NCBI GenBank assembly: GCA_016199185.1
Contig: JACQHE010000037.1
Span: 1-15,172, forward strand
DNA: 15,172 nt
Direction of reading: 5' to 3'
Source of the DNA: Candidatus Gottesmanbacteria bacterium
GTDB taxonomy: Bacteria; Patescibacteriota; Microgenomatia; UBA10105; UBA927
Under the pieces are notes generated by a model. The model ran no database searches, was not told where the DNA came from, and was given only the letters and a program-made list of their open reading frames with translations. This document shows, in pieces, positions 1 to 5,841 of the stretch; within the stretch, counting starts at the first letter, position 1; each line of letters begins with the position of its first letter. A program made the translations under genes and the position numbers.

Positions 1-1
1 C

Positions 2-68
2 TGTCATCCCCGCGGAGGCGGGGATCCAGTCTTTACATGATAGATTCCGGGTTAAACCCGGAATGACA
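2..68. repeat. Palindromic interspersed repeat, translated in frame inside miaB
   Basis: Ends are inverted repeats: TGTCAT at 2-7 and ATGACA at 63-68. Inside are two hairpin arms, ATCCCCGC...GCGGGGAT (6-25) and a GGGTTTAACCC-like palindrome at about 49-62. The MiaB frame runs through the whole element without a stop and reads VIPAEAGIQ near its start, a peptide I recall as a common translation of dispersed bacterial repeats. The 11-mer ATGACAAAAAG at its right edge recurs at 2505-2515 at the end of another repeat. No transposase is nearby. Confidence 0.75.
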
Positions 69-614
69 AAAAGGGTGACGTACGTCAAACATCTCGGCAG
101 GCTTCGGATTCCCACGCTGTTTCCTCATCTTCTGGATGAAGTCTGCAAGATCGACGGGATAGAGCTTATTGATTTCATCTCGAGTAACCCCTGGGATTTT
201 TCTGATGATCTGATAGAAACAATAGCAATAAATCCTAAAATTTCCAGGCACATTCATCTGCCGGTACAAGCGGGAGATAATGAGGTGCTGCGCCGCATGA
301 ACCGGTGGTACACAAGGCAAGAGTATCTTGCCTTGATATCAAAGATCAAAAATCAAATATCAAATATAACGATAAGTACGGATATTATTGTTGGATTTTC
401 CGGGGAAACCAAGGAGCAATTTCAGCATACCGTTGATCTTGCCAAAAAAGTCGGTTTCACCAAAGCCTACGTGGCCATGTACTCTGACCGTCCAGAGACG
501 GCCGCCCACAAAGTCTATTCCGATGACGTGCCGCATACCGAGAAAAAACGCCGCTGGATGATTCTGGAAGAGCTTATTAACAAGAAGAATCTCAAAGCAG
601 GAACATATCAGTGA
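3..614 (+). CDS. miaB: tRNA-2-methylthio-N6-dimethylallyladenosine synthase MiaB (5'-partial, TRAM domain absent)
   Basis: Radical-SAM methylthiotransferase that converts i6A37 to ms2i6A37 in tRNA. The gene enters from the left edge, so the N-terminal UPF0004 domain and the radical-SAM cysteine motif lie outside the window. The visible part is the second half of the radical-SAM domain: DGIELIDFISSNPWDFSDD, then RHIHLPVQAGDNEVLRRMNR, then TDIIVGFSGET and a VPHTEKKRRW segment, all typical of MiaB. The frame is open from base 3, so the ATG at 63 is not the real start; it lies in the repeat at 2-68. The protein stops about ten residues after the radical-SAM domain, where MiaB proteins usually carry a TRAM domain of some 60 residues. 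miaA follows 20 bases later, so no room is left for TRAM. An AT-rich stretch at 340-370 resembles dispersed repeats as well. Confidence 0.9.
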   Translation, partial: VIPAEAGIQSLHDRFRVKPGMTKRVTYVKHLGRLRIPTLFPHLLDEVCKIDGIELIDFISSNPWDFSDDLIETIAINPKISRHIHLPVQAGDNEVLRRMNRWYTRQEYLALISKIKNQISNITISTDIIVGFSGETKEQFQHTVDLAKKVGFTKAYVAMYSDRPETAAHKVYSDDVPHTEKKRRWMILEELINKKNLKAGTYQ

Positions 615-634
615 TGGCATGACAACTCAACTCT

Positions 635-1480
635 ATGAACAAGCTTTTGATAGTATGCGGGCCGACGGCGACGGGGAAAACAAGTCTTGCGATTGAGTTG
701 GCTAAGAAATTTCGAGGTGAACTTGTGAGCGCCGACTCCCGGCAAGTGTACAAGGGCCTTGACGGCCTGACGGGGAAAGGCCGATCCCAGGATATTCCCA
801 TTTGGCTCTACGATGTTGTTGCACCAGGTGACGAGTTCAGCGTCGCGCATTTTGTGCGTCTTGCCCGGGCGAGGATTGGTTATATTGAGAAGCAGGGGAG
901 ACTTCCCATCGTTGTTGGTGGGACGGGGTTTTATCTGCGGGCATTAACGGAAACCATTGATACTATTTTTATTCCTCCGGACTGGGAACTTCGAACGATG
1001 CTTGCGACGCTCTCTCTAGAGGAACTCCAAAAACGCCTGAATAAAAAGCGATTCGAAAAAATGAATGAATCTGATCAAAAAAATCCCCGACGCCTCATCC
1101 GGGCAATTGAGATTGAGGAAAAAGGAATATTCGCCCCGCCGCCGTCGCAGACATTCGACGCGCTTTGGATCGGGTTGATTGCGGCGCCCTCCGCGCTTAA
1201 ACGCAGGATCCAAATGAGGATCCGCGCTCGATTCGCTCTGGCGGTACATGAAGCGAGGGATAATCTACCCCCGATCCTTGGAGCAAAGCAGGTTCTCGCA
1301 TTCAAGAGAGGGAAGCTCACGAGAGAGGATGCCATTGCGCGGTGGCAAACAGAAGAGTATCAGTACGCGAAGCGTCAATTGACGTGGTTCCGGAAAGAAA
1401 AAGATATTCACTGGTTTGATGTGACGGAACCTGATTTCAGGCGAAGGATCATTGACACGGTCAGGTCATGGTATACTTAA
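635..1480 (+). CDS. miaA: tRNA dimethylallyltransferase MiaA
   Basis: Transfers a dimethylallyl group to N6 of A37 in tRNAs reading UNN codons, making the substrate of MiaB, whose gene lies directly upstream. The P-loop GPTATGKT is at residues 9-16, the SADSRQVY motif near 33-40, GGTGFYLRAL near 95, NPRRLIRAIEI in the middle, and RQLTWFRK close to the C-terminus. At 281 residues it is somewhat shorter than E. coli MiaA (316). The segment after SADSRQVYKGLD reads GLTGKGRSQDIP, where many MiaA proteins have a DIGTAKP-type motif, so this loop is divergent. The start at 635 is supported by the P-loop position; no Shine-Dalgarno site is visible, and the gene is probably transcribed with miaB. Confidence 0.95.
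   Translation: MNKLLIVCGPTATGKTSLAIELAKKFRGELVSADSRQVYKGLDGLTGKGRSQDIPIWLYDVVAPGDEFSVAHFVRLARARIGYIEKQGRLPIVVGGTGFYLRALTETIDTIFIPPDWELRTMLATLSLEELQKRLNKKRFEKMNESDQKNPRRLIRAIEIEEKGIFAPPPSQTFDALWIGLIAAPSALKRRIQMRIRARFALAVHEARDNLPPILGAKQVLAFKRGKLTREDAIARWQTEEYQYAKRQLTWFRKEKDIHWFDVTEPDFRRRIIDTVRSWYT
1452..1477 (+). promoter_or_regulatory. Probable promoter for the AI-2E-type gene, inside the end of miaA
   Basis: An extended -10, TGGTATACT (1469-1477), ends six bases before the ATG at 1484. TTGACA occurs at 1452-1457, but the 14-base spacer is too short for a standard -35, so the extended -10 is the main evidence. Transcription would start at or next to the ATG, giving a leaderless mRNA. No Shine-Dalgarno site is present. 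Confidence 0.5.
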
Positions 1481-1483
1481 TCT

Positions 1484-2458
1484 ATGACGAGCAAAATTGA
1501 GATTTCCCATCGCACGATCATATTCACCGTCGTTTTTCTCCTTGCCCTGTGGGTACTGTTTCAGATACGGGATATTCTGTTCCTCGTGTTTATCGCCTTC
1601 ATCCTCATGACAGCCATCCGTCCGCTCGTAGATGGCTTGAGTTGGGCCAGGGTGCCGCGGGTGGTGGCGATTCTTCTCATCTATGGGATTGTATTCGGTT
1701 TCTTTGGTGTCTCGTTTGCCGGTACGGTACCCACGCTTGTTATCCAATCCACCAAGTTTGTGCAGGAACTCCCGACGTTTTTAGAAAAAGTGCTGCCGTA
1801 CTGGAACATCGATGCACGCAACCTATCCCAGCAGATTGCGCCGATTAGTGAGAATATTCTTAAGCTGACGGTCGGGATATTTTCCAACATCCTGACCACG
1901 TTGACCGTCTTGGTATTTACGTTTTATTTTTTGCTTGAGCGTAAGAAGCTTGAGACTATGCTTGCCACCCTGATGGGTGAGGATGCGGCACAGCGCATCA
2001 CATTGACGCTTAAGGAAGTAGAATCGCGCTTAGGCGCGTGGGTCAACGGCCAGATACTTCTTATGGCGCTCGTTGGCGTGTCCGTGTATTTCGGGCTTAC
2101 GCTGCTGCGTGTAGATTTTGCTCTTCCCTTGGCCATCATCGCAGGTGTTTTGGAAATCGTCCCCATGATCGGCCCTATCGTTTCTGCCATACCTGCAGTC
2201 CTGGTGGCGCTTACCATGTCGCCATTCTTAGCGTTTTCTGTTGTCGCCCTCTACTTCATCGTCCAGCAGGTGGAAAATAATATCTTCGTTCCCCTCATTT
2301 TGAAAAAGAGTGTTGGGCTTTCTCCTATCGTGACGGTCTTTGCGCTTATGGTCGGGGGAAGGCTCGCCGGCATCGTGGGGGCGGTACTCGCTGTGCCGAT
2401 CGTGTTAGTGCTGCAGGTGGTTATCCGCGCGTTCCTTTCTCCTGCGCAAAAAAAGTAG
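1484..2458 (+). CDS. AI-2E family transporter (UPF0118 permease)
   Basis: Polytopic membrane protein of 324 residues, matching the AI-2E transporter/PerM family in length and layout. Two membrane segments lie near residues 12-45 (FTVVFLLALWVLF; ILFLVFIAFILMTAIRPLVD) and a third near 60-80. A soluble stretch follows, then a pair of segments around LTVLVFTFYFLLERKK, and a C-terminal block with the family's glycine/proline-rich motifs (EIVPMIGPIVSAIPA; QQVENNIFVPLILKKSVGLSP; GIVGAVLAVPIV). Family members are proposed to export small molecules or exchange ions; the substrate here cannot be told from sequence. It starts three bases after the miaA stop and probably has its own promoter. It ends at a repeat and a strong terminator. 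Confidence 0.9.
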   Translation: MTSKIEISHRTIIFTVVFLLALWVLFQIRDILFLVFIAFILMTAIRPLVDGLSWARVPRVVAILLIYGIVFGFFGVSFAGTVPTLVIQSTKFVQELPTFLEKVLPYWNIDARNLSQQIAPISENILKLTVGIFSNILTTLTVLVFTFYFLLERKKLETMLATLMGEDAAQRITLTLKEVESRLGAWVNGQILLMALVGVSVYFGLTLLRVDFALPLAIIAGVLEIVPMIGPIVSAIPAVLVALTMSPFLAFSVVALYFIVQQVENNIFVPLILKKSVGLSPIVTVFALMVGGRLAGIVGAVLAVPIVLVLQVVIRAFLSPAQKK

Positions 2459-2463
2459 GAGAT

Positions 2464-2509
2464 CCTTCGACTTCGCCCCGCTGGGCGGGGCTTCGCTGAA
2501 GGGGATGAC
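2464..2509. repeat. Palindromic repeat after the AI-2E-type gene
   Basis: A GC-rich hairpin with arms GCCCCGC (2475-2481) and GCGGGGC (2485-2491) is enclosed by CCTTC (2464-2468) and GAAGG (2498-2502), and ends in GGGATGACA. The CCTTCGACT start recurs in the hairpin at 10155-10182, and the ATGACAAAAAG end recurs at 63-73, so the element belongs to the same loose repeat population. Confidence 0.6.
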
Positions 2510-2538
2510 AAAAAGATCCTCGCTACGAGGATCTTTTT
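2510..2538. terminator. Bidirectional Rho-independent terminator between the AI-2E-type gene and rnpB
   Basis: Perfect palindrome: AAAAAGATCCTCG, loop CTA, CGAGGATCTTTTT. Either strand gives a stem followed by a T-tract. It can end the plus-strand transcript of the permease and the minus-strand RNase P RNA, whose 3' end (2541) is only three bases away. Confidence 0.9.
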
Positions 2539-2540
2539 GT

Positions 2541-2960
2541 CACATTGGCATCTCGTAAGCCAGATTCTGTTTCACCTCGCCGAAGCGTTATCGCGGAGGC
2601 GGGTTAAACGCTCATTTCTCTCGTGCCCGTAGACTTCGGTCCTCCCGAATGCGTGGTGATAACGGACCATTCGCCGGTTGCAGCGGGTGGGATTACCAAC
2701 GTTTCACCCATCGACCATAGCCGTCAGGCTACAGGTTGATGATCGTCTCTGTGGCTCTCTCATCCTGTCAGTTCAGGAATCGTCCCCGCCTTCTTTCGAA
2801 GGCGGGACACCCGATCTTACGATATCCCGCTTGCGCGGGATCCCCTGCATTCTGCTGTCTGGACTTTCCTCCCGCCAATAAGCGCACCATGAGCCGCGCT
2901 ACGAATAGTAGGTAAGGCGAATGGTAAGCTATGGTGGGCGAGCGTCCGGATACCAATGTG
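2541..2960 (-). ncRNA. rnpB: RNase P RNA (bacterial type A-like)
   Basis: Catalytic RNA that trims the 5' leader from pre-tRNA. On the minus strand the conserved core is clear: GAGGAAAGTCC (plus 2861-2871), CCACAGAGACG (plus 2744-2754), a GGTAA...CCCACC block corresponding to L15, and ACAGAATCTGGCTTACGAG near the 3' end (plus 2553-2571). Helix P1 closes the molecule: CACATTGGTATC (2960-2949) pairs with GATGCCAATGTG (2552-2541) with one wobble. Hairpins with GNRA loops fit P8 (CCCGC-GCAA-GCGGG), P9 (ATC-GTAA-GAT) and P12 (CCCGCCTTC-GAAA-GAAGGCGGG). The P3 arm (CACCAT/ATGGTG) carries a 27-base repeat also found at 3767-3793. Length of about 420 nt is slightly above the usual 350-400. Helix names are my assignment by order along the molecule. 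Confidence 0.95.
2893..2919. repeat. 27-bp dispersed repeat, copy inside rnpB P3
   Basis: Identical over 27 bases to 3767-3793. It contains CTAC/GTAG and GCC/GGC arms around a GAATA loop. In rnpB it lies between the CACCAT and ATGGTG strands of P3, a helix known to vary in length among bacteria, so the RNA could tolerate it. Confidence 0.85.
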
Positions 2961-2968
2961 CAAGCTAT

Positions 2969-2977
2969 ATTATATCA
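2969..2977 (-). promoter_or_regulatory. rnpB promoter, extended -10
   Basis: On the minus strand the sequence is TGATATAAT, a perfect extended -10 (TG, one base, TATAAT). Its end lies eight bases before the predicted RNA 5' end at 2960. No good -35 is seen. Confidence 0.8.
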
Positions 2978-3021
2978 CAAATCATCTCTCAAATCTGCCC
3001 CTTCCTCTTTCGGTCTGCTTC

Positions 3022-3079
3022 TGGTATCCTATCAGTTTAGATAGGAACGTAATGCACGTTCCACATATAGGAAAAGGAG
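3022..3079 (+). promoter_or_regulatory. Promoter and structured leader of the RRM gene
   Basis: TGGTATCCT (3022-3030) fits an extended -10. Two hairpins overlap: TCCTATC (3027-3033) with GATAGGA (3040-3046), and GGAACGT (3044-3050) with ACGTTCC (3056-3062); they share three bases and cannot form together. ATAGGA occurs again at 3067-3072, next to the Shine-Dalgarno AAGGAG (3074-3079, four bases before the ATG), so the TCCTAT strand could pair there too. Only the second hairpin is in the mRNA if the -10 reading is right. Confidence 0.45.
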
Positions 3080-3083
3080 TTCT

Positions 3084-3473
3084 ATGGCAAACAAATTGTT
3101 TGTAGGGAGTTTGTCCTTTAATGTTACGGATGCTACGCTTTCCGATGCGTTTGCTCAAGCGGGGAGCGTGGTATCTGCCAAAGTCATCATAGACCGGATG
3201 ACGGGCCGATCTAAGGGATTCGGATTTGTGGAAATGGCTAGTCAGGAAGAAGCAAACCGCGCCATTGAGATGTGGAACGGCAAGCCGATAGACGGTCGGC
3301 CCGTGGTCGTCAATGAAGCCCGTCCCATGGAACCGCGGAGCGGCGGTGGCGGAGGCTACCGTGGCGGTGGCTATCGTGGAGGCGGCGGTGGCGGAGGAGG
3401 GCACCGAGGCGGCGGTCATGGCAGTGATCGCCGGGGCTACCCGGGCGACAACACCGGCGGCCGCGACTGGTAA
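3084..3473 (+). CDS. Glycine-rich RRM RNA-binding protein
   Basis: Single RNA-recognition motif followed by a glycine-rich tail, the layout of bacterial and plant glycine-rich RNA-binding proteins often induced by cold. RNP2 is LFVGSL at residues 5-10 and RNP1 is KGFGFVEM at 44-51, with the aromatic residues that stack on RNA. The RRM ends near residue 80 (VVVNEARPMEP). Residues 86-129 are mostly Gly, Arg, Tyr and His in GGGYRGGG-like units, a likely flexible RNA-contact tail. The start is set by AAGGAG four bases before the ATG and by the distance to RNP2. A terminator follows. It is probably a monocistronic RNA chaperone acting in the cytoplasm; its RNA targets cannot be told. Confidence 0.93.
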   Translation: MANKLFVGSLSFNVTDATLSDAFAQAGSVVSAKVIIDRMTGRSKGFGFVEMASQEEANRAIEMWNGKPIDGRPVVVNEARPMEPRSGGGGGYRGGGYRGGGGGGGGHRGGGHGSDRRGYPGDNTGGRDW

Positions 3474-3496
3474 TCACAGAAGTCGGAAAAGCACAT

Positions 3497-3525
3497 GAAA
3501 ACCCCGCTCGAAGAACGGGGTTTTC
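3497..3525. terminator. Rho-independent terminator after the RRM gene
   Basis: GAAAACCCCG (3497-3506) pairs with CGGGGTTTTC (3516-3525), followed by TTTAT on the plus strand and preceded by an A-tract. It can also serve the minus-strand DUF5679 gene, which ends at 3547. Confidence 0.85.
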
Positions 3526-3546
3526 TTTATTTCGTTTTGGGTAGAT

Positions 3547-3687
3547 TTATCCGCCGATCTTGTACATGCCGGTTCCGCACACGGGACACTTGCCTTTCAT
3601 TGCCGGCTTGCCGTTTTTCATCGTCACTTTTACTGCGCTTGGATCTTCTCTCTTCGCGCGACATTTTACGCAATACATGCTTGCCAT
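3547..3687 (-). CDS. DUF5679-like small CxxC protein (46 aa)
   Basis: A 46-residue protein beginning MASMYCVKCRAKRED and ending CPVCGTGMYKIGG. Two CxxC pairs (residues 6/9 and 34/37) should bind one zinc ion in a minimal ribbon. Sequence and length match the DUF5679 family as I recall it from CPR genomes, where the function is unknown. The start is firm: on the minus strand GGAGGTGAT, a full anti-Shine-Dalgarno match, ends four bases before the ATG. A hairpin (3704-3740) lies just upstream of this site. It lies downstream of the 83-aa gene on the same strand, 116 bp away, with a repeat copy between. Its minus-strand transcript can end at the palindrome at 3497-3525. Confidence 0.88.
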   Translation of the reverse strand: MASMYCVKCRAKREDPSAVKVTMKNGKPAMKGKCPVCGTGMYKIGG

Positions 3688-3691
3688 TTTT

Positions 3692-3740
3692 ATCACCTCC
3701 CTTAGAAACACTTAACGAGTTTGACGAGTTTAGTGTTTCT
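3692..3740 (-). promoter_or_regulatory. Perfect Shine-Dalgarno site with adjacent leader hairpin
   Basis: Plus 3692-3700 reads ATCACCTCC, so the minus-strand mRNA has GGAGGTGAT four bases before the ATG. Three bases upstream of it is an inverted repeat of nine pairs (AGAAACACT 3704-3712 with AGTGTTTCT 3732-3740). Its 19-base loop holds a direct repeat of ACGAGTTT. Confidence 0.7.
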
Positions 3741-3764
3741 TAGGCCCTTCTAAGACCGCTCTTG

Positions 3765-3794
3765 CCGCCGCGCTACGAATAGTAGGTAAGGCGG
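3765..3794. repeat. Dispersed palindromic repeat, complete copy
   Basis: CCGCC (3765-3769) pairs with GGCGG (3790-3794), and CTAC (3773-3776) with GTAG (3782-3785), around loop GAATA. Bases 3767-3793 are identical to 2893-2919 inside rnpB. This copy is the fuller hairpin and lies between two minus-strand genes. Confidence 0.85.
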
Positions 3795-3803
3795 GAAGGA
3801 AGG

Positions 3804-4055
3804 TCAGGAGGGCAAAATCCTTGCCAACACCACTTCTCCCGCTATTGCCGCTGCTGCCAGAATAAGAGTTTTGACCAGGTCCCTGCGGACGGCGTGATCC
3901 ATGGGTTGTACCGCACTGACCGAAAGAGAAGAAGCGCCCAGTTTTGCCTGATACGCATACAGGGACGGGGGGTGAGGGCGAGCGTTCTCGCGGAAAGCCG
4001 TGAGCCTGCGTCGATACTGCGCGATGATTTTTTCTTTCTTCGTTTTCTTCGGCAT
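3804..4055 (-). CDS. Hypothetical small protein, basic N-terminus and one C-terminal membrane segment
   Basis: An 83-residue protein I cannot assign to a family. It begins with a strongly basic stretch (MPKKTKKEKIIAQYRRRL), continues with a neutral middle, and ends with a hydrophobic segment near residues 62-82 (VKTLILAAAAIAGEVVLARIL) that should span or anchor in the membrane. Such a layout suggests a small tail-anchored protein with a cytoplasmic basic region that could touch nucleic acid or ribosomes; this is inference only. No Shine-Dalgarno site precedes the ATG. A promoter-like pair (4134-4105) lies upstream, divergent from the DUF4446 promoter. The absence of a better frame and the coherent composition support it as real. 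Confidence 0.7.
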   Translation of the reverse strand: MPKKTKKEKIIAQYRRRLTAFRENARPHPPSLYAYQAKLGASSLSVSAVQPMDHAVRRDLVKTLILAAAAIAGEVVLARILPS

Positions 4056-4104
4056 ACCAGGTGGTGAAAACTTTTTTGAAGCTAATTAGCCTCGATGCGG
4101 GAGC

Positions 4105-4134
4105 AGCGTATCACGAGGGAGACAGCTTTGTCAA
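4105..4134 (-). promoter_or_regulatory. Promoter for the 83-aa minus-strand gene
   Basis: Minus strand: TTGACA (4134-4129), 18-base spacer, TACGCT (4110-4105) preceded by TGA, an extended -10. Its -35 is one half of an inverted repeat, TTGTCAAC (4128-4135) and GTTGACAA (4150-4157), whose other half is the -35 of the plus-strand promoter. Confidence 0.5.
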
Positions 4135-4150
4135 CTTCCGAAGCAACTTG

Positions 4151-4180
4151 TTGACAATCGCCTCGAGAGAATCGTAAGAT
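4151..4180 (+). promoter_or_regulatory. Promoter for the DUF4446-DUF3048 genes
   Basis: TTGACA (4151-4156), 18-base spacer, TAAGAT (4175-4180). The ATG at 4192 is 11 bases past the -10, so the 5' leader would be about five bases. No Shine-Dalgarno site is present. Confidence 0.6.
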
Positions 4181-4191
4181 GGACAATATCA

Positions 4192-4662
4192 ATGGTGTTC
4201 AATAATGGATTGATCATCGGTTTACTGGTACTGTTAATTTTGGGGTTTTGTGCGTTAACATATATTGTCGTTAAGCTCCAGGCGCATTACAACCGGCTGA
4301 CGCACGGGGTAAACAGCGGGACGCTTACGCAGGTTCTCAATGACGTGCTCACCGAGCTTCGATCGCTCAAAAGCCGCACGACCCGTGGAGAACAAGCGAT
4401 CGAGGAGCTTATCACGCAAGGGTTGGGTCACGTGCAGCGGATCGGCATTGTCCGGTTCAATCCGTTTTCCGATACCGGCGGCGCGCAGAGCTTTACGATG
4501 GCAATTTTAGACGGGAACGGGAGCGGCGTGGTGATGACGTCGCTCTATGCCCGGACGGGCAATCGTTGGTACGTCAAAGGGATTGTCGAAGGGAAAGGCA
4601 AAGACATAGAATTATCGAAGGAAGAATTATCTGCCATCAAGCAGGCGATAGAAACATCATGA
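4192..4662 (+). CDS. DUF4446 family protein
   Basis: 156 residues. An N-terminal membrane segment (residues 6-27, LIIGLLVLLILGFCALTYIVV) is followed by a helical, probably coiled-coil stretch (about 28-80), then the conserved DUF4446 core: RIGIVRFNPFSDTGGAQSF, AILDGNGSGVVMTSLYART, and a closing LSKEELSAIKQAI. The family is widespread in Gram-positive and CPR bacteria and has no established function; a membrane-anchored scaffold role is only a guess. The stop codon overlaps the start of the DUF3048 gene (ATGA at 4659-4662), so the two are translationally coupled and probably co-expressed. The start at 4192 gives the membrane segment directly and sits just after the promoter. Confidence 0.9.
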   Translation: MVFNNGLIIGLLVLLILGFCALTYIVVKLQAHYNRLTHGVNSGTLTQVLNDVLTELRSLKSRTTRGEQAIEELITQGLGHVQRIGIVRFNPFSDTGGAQSFTMAILDGNGSGVVMTSLYARTGNRWYVKGIVEGKGKDIELSKEELSAIKQAIETS

Positions 4663-5834
4663 ACAAACAGCAATTTTTGATGATGAGTATCGTGGGTTTG
4701 GCGCTCTATCTCATCGCGACCGGCCTCTCCTTTGGTGCGTTTTCCCTGCTTGGTGGCCGTGGTACTTCGCTGGGCACTACAAAAGAAGAAACCAAAGGGC
4801 CGCAAGAGCACTTCGTCGTTGACCCCAGCCTCCCCAAGACGGAAGCGTGTCCTGTCAATGGTGCCTATTTTACCAAGCCCGAACGCGAACTCTGGGAAAA
4901 GCGCCGGCCCCTGGCTGTCATGATTGAGAATCATGCGGAAGCGCGACCTCAATCAGGTTTATCCTCGGCTGACGTGGTGTATGAAGCAGTTGCCGAAGGC
5001 GGCATCAGCCGGTTTATGGGAGTCTTTTATTGCGGCGCGGCTGGAGCCCGGGTGACGCTCGCGCCGGTCCGGAGCGCACGCACGTATTTTCTCCCCTGGG
5101 TGCTTGAGTATGATGCGCTCTACAATCACGTCGGCGGCGCGGGACGGTGCAATGACGATACGGTAGATGAGCGCGCCAAGGCCCTGTGTCAGATCGAAAC
5201 GTGGAAGGTCAAAGACATGGACCAGTTCGGCATTTCCTTCCCGACGTGTTATAGGAACTACGACCGGCTGGATCATCCGGTTGCCACCGAGCACACCATG
5301 GTGTGCTTCAGCGATAAGCTCTACAAACTTGCCGCCGAGCGCGGATGGACGAACGTGGATGCCAAGGGCGTCCCGTGGGATAAAAGTTTCGAGCGGTGGA
5401 AGTTTAAAGACGATGCGGAAGTAAACGCGCGCGGCGCGTCATTTTCGGCAAGCTTCGTTGCCTGGAAAGGCTATGAGCGCGAGTACGGTGTCCGCTGGGA
5501 CTGGGATCCAGTAGCGAACAGCTACAAGCGGTTTACCGGCGGGGCCGCCCAAACCGATCTTGAAAACGGGCAACAGTTGACGGCCAAAGTCGTTATCGTC
5601 CAATTTGCCAAGGAAATCGGGCCGGTTGATGAGCACGCGCACCTGCTTTATGGAAACGTGGGGACTGGTAGCGGATTCCTTTGGCAGGACGGGAAGGAAA
5701 CTCCCATTACCTGGAGGAAGGCTACCAGGAACGCCCGCACGGAGTTTTACGACGCAAGTGGCAAAGAAGTAAGCTTCAACCGTGGTCAAATCTGGATAGA
5801 GCTCCTGCCCATCGGAACGCCGATTAACAAATGA
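4659..5834 (+). CDS. DUF3048 domain-containing secreted or membrane-anchored protein
   Basis: 391 residues from the ATG at 4659, which overlaps the DUF4446 stop by four bases; an in-frame ATG at 4566 exists but would lie inside DUF4446. The N-terminus (MNKQQFLMMSIVGLALYLIATGLSFGAF) is a signal anchor without a lipobox. DUF3048 motifs follow: RPLAVMIENHAEARPQSGLS, DVVYEAVAEGGISRFMGVF, VRSARTYFLPWVLEYDALY and a C-terminal part ending FNRGQIWIELLPIGTPI. The family includes Bacillus YerB; its biochemical role is unknown, but it acts outside the membrane. Four Cys (residues in CGAAG, RCND, LCQI, PTCYRN) could form disulfides. Gene order suggests a shared envelope job with DUF4446 and the Sec genes downstream. 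Confidence 0.9.
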   Translation: MNKQQFLMMSIVGLALYLIATGLSFGAFSLLGGRGTSLGTTKEETKGPQEHFVVDPSLPKTEACPVNGAYFTKPERELWEKRRPLAVMIENHAEARPQSGLSSADVVYEAVAEGGISRFMGVFYCGAAGARVTLAPVRSARTYFLPWVLEYDALYNHVGGAGRCNDDTVDERAKALCQIETWKVKDMDQFGISFPTCYRNYDRLDHPVATEHTMVCFSDKLYKLAAERGWTNVDAKGVPWDKSFERWKFKDDAEVNARGASFSASFVAWKGYEREYGVRWDWDPVANSYKRFTGGAAQTDLENGQQLTAKVVIVQFAKEIGPVDEHAHLLYGNVGTGSGFLWQDGKETPITWRKATRNARTEFYDASGKEVSFNRGQIWIELLPIGTPINK

Positions 5835-5841
5835 TGTATTT

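Noticed and set aside
63..614. MiaB fragment starting at ATG 63
   Set aside because: The frame is open to the left edge, and this ATG is part of the repeat end ATGACA; MiaB must start upstream of the window.
4566..4658. Longer N-terminus for the DUF3048 protein
   Set aside because: The extra 31 residues are out-of-frame DUF4446 sequence; ATG 4659 gives a signal anchor and a standard ATGA overlap.
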